Of a DNA stretch of 64,000 nucleotides, positions 1-13,400 are shown piece after piece. Source of the DNA: Xanthostigma xanthostigma. Taxonomy: Eukaryota; Arthropoda; Insecta; Raphidioptera; Raphidiidae. A program made the translations under genes and the position numbers. The stretch spans positions 70,282,948 to 70,346,947 of the forward strand of contig OY754464.1 in assembly GCA_963575645.1 (NCBI GenBank), written 5' to 3'. Each line of letters starts with the position of its first letter. Within the stretch, counting starts at the first letter, position 1. The notes below the pieces were generated by a model. The model ran no database searches. It was not told where the DNA came from and saw nothing but the letters and a program-made list of their open reading frames with translations.

Positions 1-1149
1 CAACCCAGCATAAGAATAATAAGCAATCAACATGCAGTGGCGGCGTGTGAACATTTTAAATGGATGTTCTGCAGGGTCAACCGGAGATACCTCCTAATAC
101 GTGCTAGGAATGAGGTGGGGAGGTAATTAAATTATGAATCACATCCGTGTTTATGATGTTTGAATTATTAACTTTTTTCAAACACTGTTGACGACAAACT
201 ACAATATACACTGTAACACTAGAGTCTAGACACTTATACCATAAGCCATGTATTATGTGGGTATATGTATACGACGTACCGCCGAGTCAAAGCCTTCAAA
301 GATGTTGATTTAAATGAGATAGATTCAGTAAATACTTGTAGCATATGATAGTGATAGATGCTTATTTGTACTAATGTGCTGACGATAAATGCAGCCCAAA
401 TGTCGATCTAGATAACACTCTATAACTTGTAGATCAAGAATTGCACGGTGTACACCGGGAATATCTGATGATGACGTTTCATGTGCTGCTTCAGAGCATA
501 GAACAGCGCCTGAACGCAAGAAAGTCTGCCACAAACGAGTTTTTTGGTCTCCCAGTGACTGTTAAATTTTAGCGTTGATTGTGTAACTATTACGCTATTT
601 CCTAACATTAAATATTGGTCAAATATGGAAAATATAATTCATTCTAAAATTATGAAGTATCTAAAATTTTGGTTGTTCTGCAGCGCCCATAGAGGAACTG
701 TTATTGTAAACATGTTAATGTTTCTTTTATCTCTATTAAGTACGTAAATAAAATTGGGATATAGTGACCGTTACGTAGTAGTCATGATGCATGTATCGCG
801 CTGTACATCATTATAAACCATTTGATATGCTGTTCGTCGTCTGAACTGTTTTACATTTCAGAATATACATATTTTAAATGAAATCTGAATCTTAAACATT
901 GATGTAAATTTAAGTACGGCATAACGAGAAAAAGAGCAACAAAGAAATACATGGTTGGAAGATCGCCAATGTTAGCCAGGATTTTTTTTATTCGTCTGAC
1001 TATAAAATGGAAGAGAGATAGAACGTGTAACTGGCACCTTATATTTATGTAGAAAAAATACAAAATGGTCCTCACACGTCCCATCACAGCCTTTGATTCA
1101 TGATGTGCATGTAAAATGTCAACAATAAGTATTTTTTTGTTGGTTGCAG
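1..1149. other. upstream region, no recognised gene
   Basis: AT-rich sequence before the first recognised sim exon. No convincing exon, promoter motif or transposon could be supported. Because the exon at 1150 has an acceptor, this is probably intron. Confidence 0.5.
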
Positions 1150-1428
1150 GTGTGGGATATTGCGGCGGGGTAGCGGCACCATACCACCGTACCCGTGCAG
1201 CGGGGCTCCGCGACCACCAGCAGGGCGGCGGCGGCGGCTGCACGAGCGCCGCCATGAAGGAGAAGAGCAAGAATGCGGCGCGGTCCCGCCGCGAAAAGGA
1301 AAACACCGAATTCTTGGAGTTAGGCAAGCTGTTGCCGTTGCCTGCTGCCATCACCAGTCAACTTGACAAGGCATCGATCATCAGACTGACTACCAGTTAC
1401 CTAAAAATGAGACAGGTTTTTCCTGATG
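1150..1428 (+). CDS. sim: sim exon with start codon and bHLH (coding 1254-1428, 5' part probably UTR)
   Basis: A pyrimidine-rich tract ending TTGCAG at 1149 looks like a splice acceptor, so at least one exon probably lies further upstream. ATG 1254 sits in GCCGCCATGA, a strong Kozak context, and begins at the same residue as vertebrate SIM1/SIM2. The exon ends with the first base of a Gly codon before GTAAGT (1429). Residues 1-58 are the basic region, helix 1, loop and helix 2. The frame is open from the acceptor to 1254 (a Gly/Ala-rich stretch), so an N-terminal extension from an upstream exon cannot be excluded. ATG 1116 is also in frame but lies upstream of the acceptor. Confidence 0.93.
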
Positions 1429-4400
1429 GTAAGTTTTTTGATAGATATTGTAGACAGCGTTGCCAATGCCTATTTTGATAATTCCCCAAAAGGCAAAGCG
1501 AAATTCCCCAAATTCGGGGAGAAAATTATCCCAATTCCCCACAAATTCCCCACTTATAGAAAAAAAGTAAAATCCATGCAGTTTTTATTTATATTTATTA
1601 TCTTACAATTTAACATTTTTTTGGGTGGTATAAATTTTTATGGTGTCTCTATATTAATCAAATATAAATAATAAAAGCAAAATGTTACAGACATTTTTGG
1701 AAATGATCTTGAAATTAGGATCGGGAATTCCTGGATTTAAAACTAAAACAAAACAAGGAGATTGGAGTTCATGTATTTATTGCACTGTTTGTATTCAGTT
1801 CCGTTGTTTCTAAACGGTTTTTCCCCTATTTGCAATATTTTTTTTTTTGAAACGACGATGCGTTTTGTCGCGCCAGGAGGAGAGTTAAAACGGCAAATGT
1901 CGGTGCGTGCGAACAAACAAGTGATTGTCTTGGCACGTGACTTTTGGGGCTGTTAAAAACAAACGACGCTAATATACGGCGTGTTATATAATAGTTAGAG
2001 CAACTACAAGGCAAAGAGAATTATGGCCATTTTTTTGTAAATTTATCTTATACAAGACAACACTACTAGTTAGGGAGCTGACGCGCAAAAAGCCATGCCG
2101 TCCCAATATCCTGCTGCGAGGTACATTAGCTATTTAAGTAATTTAGAGCATTTTTTCTTATATGATATATAGGCGGAATCTGGACCCATTTTAAGATAAG
2201 GGGTATAAAAATTTCAAAGATGGTAAAAAAATGGTTAAAATTCAAAAAAATTTCTGCCGCTTCGTTTTTAGATTCCGATTAGAAAATACAATCCCGAGCA
2301 TGTTTTTCAATCCCGGGATTACGGGATTTTTGATGCGTAATCCCGGGGCTATCCCGGGATTAGACTATGTGGTTTCTAATTGCGCTGAAATGAAAAAAAA
2401 CTTGAGTAATTACTTAAAAAATGTTTTTAATATCGTTGCACAACACAAATCACTATATATAGTATAAGAATAGAAAATAGACAAAACAAAAAAAAAAAAA
2501 ACTTTACTTTTGCAAGCTATCAAAAGGACAACACAAATAAACTATTTAGAATTTCGAAAATACAATCGCAGAAATATCAAAGCATCCAATGTTTAACTTC
2601 CAAGCCTGCTTCGTAGTTTATTGCCAACATAAGTAGCAGCTGAAAACGCTCGCTCAGGCTCTACGCAGTACGCTGGTTGGAGGAATAGACAATAGAACTT
2701 ATATGCTGTTTCTAAGTGATATCCACGAACTCCTCCATTTTCGAACAGGCTTATTTCACGTCTAATACTATTTGCCAACCCCGATTCATTTTGTACTTGT
2801 ACTTCAGGATCTGGAGATTTCATATTCTTACGTATCGTACCGCGTATTGAAGGATTGTTTTTGTCGTTATGTAATAAATAATATTAATATAATCTAGGCA
2901 AGGTAATTGTAAAGGCGCAACGGTTTACGGAATGCAAGCTAGATCTGTTTGTGGCAATCCCGAAAATCCCGAGATTAGCCAAGTACGGTCCCGGGATTTT
3001 CGGGACCAGAAAACGGCCGGGATCCCGGGATCCCGAGATTCGGGATCCCGGGATTGTATTCTCTAGTTCTGTTAGAGCCAAGTGACCGGGAAATACTAGC
3101 GGCAGAAATTTTTCGTTGGCGTCATCAGGGTTTACTCTTTAATTGAGTCGCTATCAAGTAAAACTAGGTCTTTGCCAAAAGTTCTTGCGCCCGGTTTTTG
3201 AATATATTCTAAATCTCGCAAGTAAAACTTACTTCGACATAAGTCATTTAGCCGTGTGACCACAAATATTATATTGTATAGGTGTTCGGGTTTTTGTACT
3301 GTTCCGTCGCTTACTCGATATAATATGCATCCTATGCGTCCGTTGGCCCCGGGGTGAACTGAAGTCTAACGAGGCCGCCTGCCGCCGCCGACGTCGCTTT
3401 GCGACCTGACAGCGGGTGACGCGACGCCACTATGCTTTGTAGTGTCGTTTACTATAATAAATAATTACTGAACGCAAAAATGTGAGAACAATAATTATAA
3501 TAAGTATATATATTATTAACGAGATTTTTTTGAAGATAAACGTCTTTTGGCGAAATTGAGTTTTAACGATGCTTGCGAAGATTGTAACATCGAAATTAAC
3601 TGGGTGAAGTTGTTAACAAAGAAAGGCTACCAACAGAATAGAGCTAGCGACCATTGACATTCACTAGTGGACTTTCGAAGGAGTTAATTGATTTTAACGA
3701 AATTTGGACCACACATTGAAATCTATCACCGGACGAAGCCTATTTAAAACGGGCCTAATGTGACCATTTTAAGGATAGTTTTTAGGAGTTGGGAAATGAT
3801 TTTGTGCCCAAAAATACCGAAAAAAGTTTCCGAATCATTTCAAAATTGAAATTTAACCCTTTAGTAATGATTAAATGTGCTACCTAAATTTTAATAAAAT
3901 CGATCCGACAGGACCGGACTCACAAATTTTATGAAAACCCTATTTTGCGGATAAGGATTCACTTACTGAAAGGTGTAGGTATTTAAGTCGTTGCAGATGC
4001 TGGATTGATATTAATATTGAAATTAAGTAAAAAAATATTATTTTAAGGGATGTTTTAAGGGGTAAAATTTTTATTTTCTTCTATAGGAAAGTTTAAGTTT
4101 TCAAATGAATAAAATTGTCGACCAATTTTTCTCAGACCAATTTTATTTATTTGAAGAGTTCTATTCAGACGTTAATCAAAGATTTGAAAGTTTAAGTTCA
4201 CATAGTAAAGCCACACTGCCTGTGTTAGCAAATACACTATATTGTCGGCAGGGTTTCGCACTGCGACCCGAGTTTTTCTTTAAGTGCATTTCGCAGCTAT
4301 CGATGCAATCATAAATATCAATAAATGTGATGAAGAATATATTATAAGACGATAGAAAAAATCAAACACAAACATTTTTATTATTATTTGGTATACCTAT

Positions 4401-7400
4401 CTCGACAATGCTAATTTAATATACATATTATAGATGCCAAACTGTAGATATGAAAGGTGTATACCTAAACAGGATGTGTCATAAAAACATTACAGTATAA
4501 GTCGTCACGGCGCGCGGCATAAAATTGTAGTTTCTTTGATGTTTCGCATCGTATCTCATTGATTTTGAAGTCCAGTGGGGTAACAATAGAGTGGCAGAAC
4601 GGGCAAAATGCCACGGGCCCCTGGCTTGAGGGAGCCCCCGGCCCAAGAGACCGTTAGGACAGGAGGAACCTAATATTTATTACAAAGTTTGGTAAAAAAT
4701 ATTAATTTTGTATTTAATCAATTTAAGTTAGGTATTAACTCAAGGACATACACGAATTATACAAATATCAACTAATAATCTTATATTTAAGGATAGGTAT
4801 TTGGAAAAAATTTCGTGGCATAAGGATCGAAAATGAAGCAATACTGAAATTTTTTAAACTTGCATTTAATGCTGACGTTCGATACGTTTTGTAGCATCTT
4901 CAGAGGTAACATGTGACAGCATTTGAAAACTCTGAAGATGATACAAAACGTATCGAAACGTCAGCATTAAATGCAAGTTTAAAAAATACCTATCATTAAC
5001 TTCAATGGATCACAGTTACTCTATTGAATAGAGTCAAATACTTATATTTAAGATGAAATATAAATATATAAAGATGAAACTAATTTTTTATATTAATGGA
5101 GGGCCCCATCCGATGAATTTGCCACGGGCCTCAGGGGTATAGTAATACCACTAGTCAAGTCGCTTTAAATGTGTTGTGTTTAAAGCGAATTTTAAATATT
5201 GTGTCATAACTCGTGGCAATAGGACGCTTTCGCAGACTGTTGACCTACGGGATTTTAAAATGTGGTCAGTGGGTCACTTTGTTAGGTTATTATCAACTCT
5301 CCGACGTTTTGTGCAGTCAGGATATTGTGGATCATCTGTAGGATGCGTTGTTAGGAATTGATAGGGGAACCCATATCGAAGTGAACGCCTAACCTATTAT
5401 ACTTATAACGCACCATTCAAGCCCATAATACAATAAAGGCTCGTGACAATGTTAAACGCTTCCAATCTATTGTCAGATTCTTCTCTTTTATGGAGCAAAG
5501 TACATCCAACATATCTGTAATCACATAAAAACTTTTGATTGTTATGTCTTCCAAGCGTTCCTAAGTCTATCAGACCACATCATGCATACGCAATCACTTG
5601 TTTGTCTATTTCTTTCTTTTTTTTGTTGTACATAAACTGTCATACCTTTGACAAAAAAAAACAGAGGTTCGAACTAGGCGCCCCGGTCTACATGTTTTTT
5701 TGTTTGCAATAAAATTATGTCATCAGATTCATCGCAAAATTAATGAGTATCTTTGGACAGGCGTGGTTAGAGGGGGGGGGGGGTCCTATATAAGATGTAA
5801 TAATAATAATATTAATAATAATACTATTAATAATAATTTAGATGAGTTTAGTTACAGTTTGTAATTATTATAATATATTACAGAGTAGCTACTGTTTGCT
5901 ACAATTGTTAAGAAAAACCCATTGTTACAACGCTATCAACATAGAAAAGTTAGTTTATTTTTTCAAACAATGTCACCGTCGGGATACGAACCCCGAATCT
6001 TTCCACTCTCGCGGTGGACTGAGTTACATTACACCACAGTGATATATTAATAACAATAATGTTAATAATAATAATATTAATAATAATAATAATATTAATA
6101 TTTATTTAATCTAATCGGCATACAAAAATGCATAGAAATCGCCATGCAAAAATTAATCAAAGCATGCTTGTCAACTACCTAATAGATCTACAGAACAAAA
6201 TAAAAACTGATTTTTTCAAAATATTTCCGGAACTATAAAGTTTAGAAAAAACATTTTTTACAAAACTTTCTTGTAAAAATAAATAGAATAATAAACCGTT
6301 ATGAAAAGTATATACCATTATTATACAAAAAGAAAAAAAAAATTACAGCATATACCTATCTCATATGCGCTTGCGCTGATTTTCTCCCGAAACAATAGGA
6401 ATTTTCATATTTGTATATCAAACATCCTCTCAAAATTTGGTCTCAATCCGAGCATCCGTTGAACCGGTATCGTATTCACAAAAACAGACGTACAGACTTT
6501 TTCCAAAAATATCATTTTTGAATTTTGGATAACCTCAAAACGAAAAAATATTGTAAAATTTTGAAAAGTGAATTTTCACCTAAGTTAGTACCATTCCTTG
6601 CGATATTGAAATTGGAAAATAGTTATAATCGTTATGAAAAATGACATTCAAAACTGTTTGTGGAAAGTAACAGTTTATAACTGTTAAATTTTTTCTATCG
6701 TTATTCTGCGTATCTGTTTCTGCTCTTTGTTCTCTGGCTTGTCGTACACGCCAGTAACAATGAAAAATAAAAACAACAATAGATGCAGACAAATGGCTGA
6801 CATACAGACTTGAGGACTCGGAGGCATTATGCAGCCTCACGCATCTATTCTAGAGATATCTCTATCTTTGTTATGCATCGACGTTTGCGTATTTCTGGTG
6901 CTTTCTCTCATACATATGCGTACTGCACTTTGTATCGCTCACTGAGACACAATGATATATTATTATGCATAATGAATCATACACACCTGATACTATTTAA
7001 GCTCTTAGATTACACAGTCACAACAGGATGTGCGATCTTTAAACGGGCACAATTGTTACCAAATATTTCTTGCCACGACTGGCAGGATCGATGCCGACTG
7101 GCAGGATCGCCATGTATTGTTGCCTTTGACTGGCAGGATCGCCATGTATTGTTGGTGGTTTATTAGGTTCTTTTTGGGTTAGTAATACTTTTTGACTTGA
7201 TTTAATTATATTTATTTACAAACACCAACGTCGACATATGCCAGCTCGCTCCAGCATAGTGACTGTCTGTCCACTTCGTCACTCCCTTCTTCCTTCCAAT
7301 ATACATCCTATATTTATATCGTATTGGAATGCAAATCCATGCGTTTTAATTAGAACACTTAAGTAAACGTGTTATAATCAACACTACCTTTGCAGTTTAC

Positions 7401-10400
7401 ATTTTAATTAATATACGTAACTTAACCTACTTACTGTATCCACTACAGGAGCCTTATTTCGTCGTCAATCTCGCGTAAAGTAGTACCTATTTTGCAGACT
7501 TGTAAAGTATTTGAGTAAAAGTATTTCAAATACAATTACAAATATTTTTCAAGTATTTGATTTCAAATCCTTTTTTTTAACAAAAAACAGTGAATGCAGC
7601 AACGTAGGCCATTTTCACTGTGATAACAAGATGGGTGTATAAGATTCGAATACTTTTAAAAAGTATTTTTTACAAGTGCATATTATAGGAAAAGTATATT
7701 TAAATACTCAATGAAACAAGAGTAGGTATTTGTATTTAAATACTTTTGAAAAGTATTTTTTACAAGTCTGCTATTTTGATAAACAAAATGTTCTTTAACA
7801 CTTGTTATTTAATATTTTCTTTGTGTGTTTTTCAGATCCTAAGTGCTCATTTATATAACGTCTGTGCTATCATCTGTCGCTATTTATTATATTTAGTTCA
7901 GGAAAATTAGGTTACAACTCCTTTATTTTAAACCATATAAAAAAATGAAGCGTTTTTCGTGATTTTTTACCTATTGCAGCAACTTGTTCGAAGTACACTG
8001 ATCTTGAGATATTTCTTTATTTTTATTTGCACTGAAGTTTGAACTTAACCGACAATTGCAAAATGTGTGTTGGCTTTACTTTTTTTAGAAGAAAAAAATA
8101 TTACTGAGATCTTTAAATATCTTCCAAAAATAAATCGAACTTATTGCATATTTTTTTAAGTACTGCTTAGCGGATGGACAAAGAAGTGATATACAAAATA
8201 CTGTGGTTTTCAAAATAAAAAAAAGACCGTCGTTCCGAAATTTGTATGGCTCCAAAACAAATTGTATCTATTTACATTATACACTATTGAAACTGGTTGT
8301 AATTTCATGATTTTCATTGTTTCAGGTCTTGGAGACGCGTGGGGAGCAGCGCCACCTTCCGTGGGACCTCGAGAGGCAGCTATCAAGGAACTGGGATCTC
8401 ATCTTCTGCAAACGCTTGATGGATTTATCTTCGTTGTCGCGCCTGACGGCAAAATCATGTACATATCAGAAACTGCATCTGTTCATCTAGGCCTCTCACA
8501 GGTTGGCTATTTTATTTCTGTACGGGTAGAAATTGGTTATTAAACGCGTTATATGAACTTAAAAAGAGGTCTTTTGATGAGTGGAGAATTCGCTGGCAAA
8601 GTACTACGGGCAACAAACTAAAAGAAATAAAACCATTTAGTAAACCGTGGACGACTCCTATTCTATCTTCGCGGAAGGATCAGATAGTGATCACCCGAGT
8701 TAGAATAGGACATACTCTACTTTCCCACAAATTCCTTTTTGAGAAGACCGATCGGCCGGAGTGCGACATATGTAAAGTCCCTGTTAGCATAAAACATATC
8801 TTCTTGGAGTGTTAAAAATATGCTGCCGAAAGAATCGCTTGCGGATTTTCTGACGACCTACTAAAAATTTTCGAGGACACCGAAAACGGCATCTAGCGTA
8901 TAATATCGTTTCTCCACTCATCAGGACTATATTCGCTCATTTAGTCACAATTAGTTTTAATAGGCCCAAAATAACTTCATAGTTAGATTCATGATAGATA
9001 TAGATCCGGACGCTAATGACCTTTGATGTCGATGCGTCCATAAATAACTATATATAGTATATATAAAAAAAAATAAACGCGTTATTATTTTATAACATAA
9101 ATTTAACACACCGTATGCAAGTTTTATAATAAAAGTATATCGAAAATTTGACCTATAAATAAAGCCAATGACGGGTTGATTCAAGTAATTCATTAGTTCA
9201 CTGACAAATTAGATGAAAGCTCATCTGACCTTACGAAAACATCGCATAACAACATCATTTATTCAATACTAGCGGTCCCGCCAGGTTTCACCCGGGTGCA
9301 AAACAACGAATGGGGTGGAGGGACACGAGTATACGCACGTTCATCTTAGTTTATCAAGATGAATGTTGTGTCCAAATTTCATGATGATCGGAGTTACCGT
9401 TCAAAAATTTTTGTCGGACGGACAAATTTTAAAATATATTTTGCAACATTTTTCATTGATGCTCCGCTCCTATTGGTCGTAGAGTGATATTATATAGCTC
9501 ATAGCCTTCCTCGATAAATGGAGTATCCAACAAAAAAAATCGAACCAGTAGTTCCTGATATTAGCGCGTTCAATCAAACAAACTCTTCAACTTTAAATCT
9601 AAGTATAGATTAGTAAACTAAGACAGATATGGCTTGAGTTTAATTTTCTTTTATTTTAGGTCGAATTGACGGGCAACAGCATCTATGAGTACATTCATCC
9701 AGCTGATCATGACGAGATGACGGCCGTTCTGAGCTGCGCGGCGCCGCCCCCGTTACCGACGCCTCCCCTTGGTGCCGGCGGTCACCAGCGGCGGATAGAG
9801 TTCGAGAGTGAGCGGGCTTTCTTTTTACGCATGAAATGCGTACTAGCTAAACGGAACGCCGGATTGACAACTGCAGGCTACAAGGTTTGTCTCATATTTT
9901 TCGATTTGTTTCTTTAAAACGTGGAAAATGCAACATGACGTAAGTTTGGCTTTGAAATACGCTAATAGCCTGCCAAACTCGGGAATGCGTTTCTGAAAAT
10001 GAAAAATGGAAAAACGCACTTCAAGCACTACGGGATATCTTTCTACTAAGAGAGTAATGATATATTAATTAATTATAACTATTTCAAAATTTAAAGGGCG
10101 ATTCATATGTTACGGTCTATACCCGAATTCGGTCAATGACCAAAATAAATGCGCAAAACTAGTTTTGACCAACGAGGATTGCCCAAACCTTAGATATACA
10201 TTTAAACAGGTATTATGGGTGTTATAAAATGAGCAAAACTAGTTTTGGTCAAAACTAGTTTCCTCCATTTTTGAATGGACAGTACTAGTTCTGCTTGTTT
10301 CATTCAATCAACGTCCGAACCCGAAGAAAAGTAGGGTTATGTTCTTGTTTATGTACCTATCTATTGAATTGTTCTCCTAGATGTTATAATTAATATAATT

Positions 10401-13400
10401 GTGGGATATTCAGTGTAATAATTAGGTAAAAATGCAAGATGAATTCGAGTCTCAACTAGTTCGCCTATTGGAGGCTTCTGAATCATAATTTTATGACGAA
10501 ACATAGTTACCTTACTACACTAAGTGAGGTTAAGAAAGCAAATTTACTGAAAGCTGAATTAAAACCTCTGTCTGCTAAACAATACAGAAGAATAAATCGC
10601 TTTGATATAATAAGTATCATTGATGTGGAAAAGTTAATTAAAAAACGCAAAGAAGATTCCGATGCCATACTAGTATTGTCCGTTCAGAAATGGACAGAAC
10701 TAGTTTAGTTCAACTGAAAATGCGCAAAACTAGTTTTGCTCATTTTATAACAGTCAATACCCGCTTAAATGTAAGATTTCGGGTTTGGTAAATATTTGTT
10801 GGTCAAAACTAGTTTTGCGCATTTATTTCGGCCATTGGCCGAATTCGGGTATAAACCGTAACACATACACTAATTAAAAAGTTATGTTTACAACGTTCAT
10901 TTTGAATATTTATAAACTCGAAACAGTAGAGTTCTCCGAGAGGGCTTTGTTGTTTTAGCGATTTGACGTATAGATTATAAAATGGTGAACTAATTTGGTT
11001 CGCCTCGTCATTCACGGCTGGTGCTGTCGGTAGTTAGTTTCAAGTATCTGATATGTGAGTACGCTGTGTTTAATATGCATGCTAACTCATTGTTAATTAC
11101 TTATTTGCTTATGTAAGGCAGACTTAACAACCACTAGAGTGCACCATGCACTGGGTGCACTGCACTGAACAGGTATCAGTGTATAACCATTGATTTATAA
11201 AATGTATCTATGAGCACCATATAATGATTTACTTATACTATATACCGAGCATAGGAATAAAATCGCAATCGAACCATTAGGATGCAAACATAATTGCTTC
11301 TGTCTTTTTTTAAGTCGGAAGAGCTTGTTTTGTTCTGATTGGCTAACGTCATAGATAAAGACATAAGACTTTTGATAAAGAGAGATATACTCAATGCTAA
11401 TGTATTATATTGTCGGAATAGTCAAGGAATTACTTCGAAAAAAGAGACGCAGATATATTTTCAATACGCTTTGCTGCCTTCGCTCTCCGGACATAGAGTA
11501 AATAACCAATGTTTCACATATTAAATGATGAGTATAAAGAAAACATTCATAACCTAATAAATATTATACATATTATATTATGTTGTTGAATATATTATTA
11601 AAGAAAGCACTTTGGAGAAAAAAAAAATTCCTGACGTTTCGAAAAATAGGTTTTCATTCTAAATGTAATTTATATAAAAGAATTGTTGGTGAAGTTTTTG
11701 AACTATTAGAACCAAATCAGAATTGTGAGTTGTATTCATAATTATTTTTCCAACAAACTGATTTATTACTAAAATAATAATTTATAAATATGTAAATTGA
11801 GATATTATTAAGAAATAAATTATTTTGAAACTTTAAAACTAACTTTAATTTGATAAAAATCAAGTTCAAACCATGCTTATATAATAAAACTAAAAAGAAC
11901 TTCAAATAGACGTTACACCATAAAAAGCTTGGATCAAAAGAAACGAACCACTTAAATGTACGGACGTAATCTCTTTAGTTTACGCCTTTTTTATTTTTGA
12001 TCTTTTTTCAATGACATGATTTCTTTGTTTTACTTTGTCTTCCTGATTGCAGCGCCGCTATCGTGAAATAGTATCCGACCGAAGCTTCGGCTTCGGCAAA
12101 AAACCTTCGACGAGACCTTCGATTTCGGCCAAAATGGGCCGAAGTTTTGGTCGGAGCCAAAGGTTTTTAACGAGCTCCGAAATTGAACGAACTGTTACGA
12201 ATGAGCGAGAGCGCGATGGACGTGGCGACTTCTAGAAATGATTAAAATTATCTTTTTATATTGTAACAAAACTGTTCTGGTTCGTGGTGGAAATTATTTA
12301 TTTACAGTATTAAACGTGTAACAAAAACAGTTAAATACACAAACTAAAAAGTACTTCTTTAACCTAACAGTAATAATAACGTTAACAGAAACAAAACTAA
12401 TAAATTCTGACTAATAAAATAGAAGACTAAGTAACAGAAGAACATAAAGTTACTAATTATGTACACAAAATATTTACAATACAGGAACACACCAAAGTTT
12501 ATCTAGTACACTTATTCGCACTTGTCTATTAACACGATTATTTACAACACAGAAGCTATTTATGTAAAACCAGATTTATATAATTGCACTCAATGGTTTA
12601 CACAGCTCATTTATCTTCTATCTTAGCAGCAACTAACCAACTGACTGACTACTACTCCGCTCGCATTTTATAGCTTCGTCCCCCGCCTGGTCGAATGTTT
12701 TAGAAGCACCAAGATCCTTCCTTTAAATGTATCGCTTTCTTCAGGCAACTTTATGAAGGTCGGGTTTTGACTACCTGCTTTCCATTGTTGTTGTTGCGAG
12801 AATATTCCATAAAAAGCATAGTCGTCCCAACAGGGAGCACGCAACAATATTATATAGTCAATGTAAACCTTCTATTAAAAAGTTTAAACTCATTTTTATT
12901 ATTAATTATAGCTTCTAGTAGTTGTAGTCATTTTAAACTGAATTTCTTAGGGTTTTTGTCTTCGGTTTTGGCCGAAGGCTGTGGCGATAGCCGATTAATC
13001 GGCTTCGGCCAGAAATCGATCTTCGGTCGGACATCTTGAACTAAAATTTTGACTTCAATAATCGAGCTACCCCCACCAATGCTAACTGTATTACCGTGAA
13101 TAGATGTGTCTATATTACGATCACGATGCAGACTCAATGGTTTTACCTGCACGTAACCAACGTATGTAGAATATGTATTAATTAAACAATGTCTTTTACA
13201 TGCAAATTGGATAAAACAATAATGAAAGTCAAGTGAATATTGCCTCTTATTTCCATGTGCGCAAGTATAGTATATGTATAGTGTTTGGTGTAGTGCCACG
13301 GCACTAAAGCATACGTGATACGCTATACTTCACTTCTGTGTTTCGGCTAATGCATAACATTAATGACTTGGGATTCGAAACTATATTTTGTCTTAAATTA

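Larger units (their letters stand above)
4573..5153. mobile_element. hAT MITE with nested hairpin element
   Basis: Ends CAGTGGGGTAACAATAG and (inverted) CTATTACTATACC...CCACTA-type sequence. Flanks TTGAAGTC and GTCAAGTC match at 6 of 8. Inner sequences GCCACGGGCC occur near both ends. It is split by the hairpin insertion 4792-5040. Confidence 0.6.
1429..8325 (+). other. sim intron 1, repeat-rich
   Basis: 6.9 kb. It holds a hAT remnant (2280-3065), a short GC-rich island (about 3334-3437), a mini-insertion with 13-bp duplication (4100-4185), a hAT MITE containing a hammerhead-like hairpin (4573-5153), TAA repeats with a tRNA-like piece (5803-6112), a dispersed repeat (6110-6600), a three-copy minisatellite (7078-7153) and a hAT MITE (7495-7770). 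I see nothing identifiable in about 3440-4085, 5160-5800, 6600-7070 and 7780-8320. Confidence 0.8.
8502..9659 (+). other. sim intron 2
   Basis: 1.16 kb, nearly filled by a truncated LINE (8553-9073) and a Helitron (9269-9609). Confidence 0.85.

Noticed and set aside
851..1354. 167-codon minus-strand ORF
   Set aside because: Antisense shadow of the sim bHLH exon, with low-complexity proline run and no domain.
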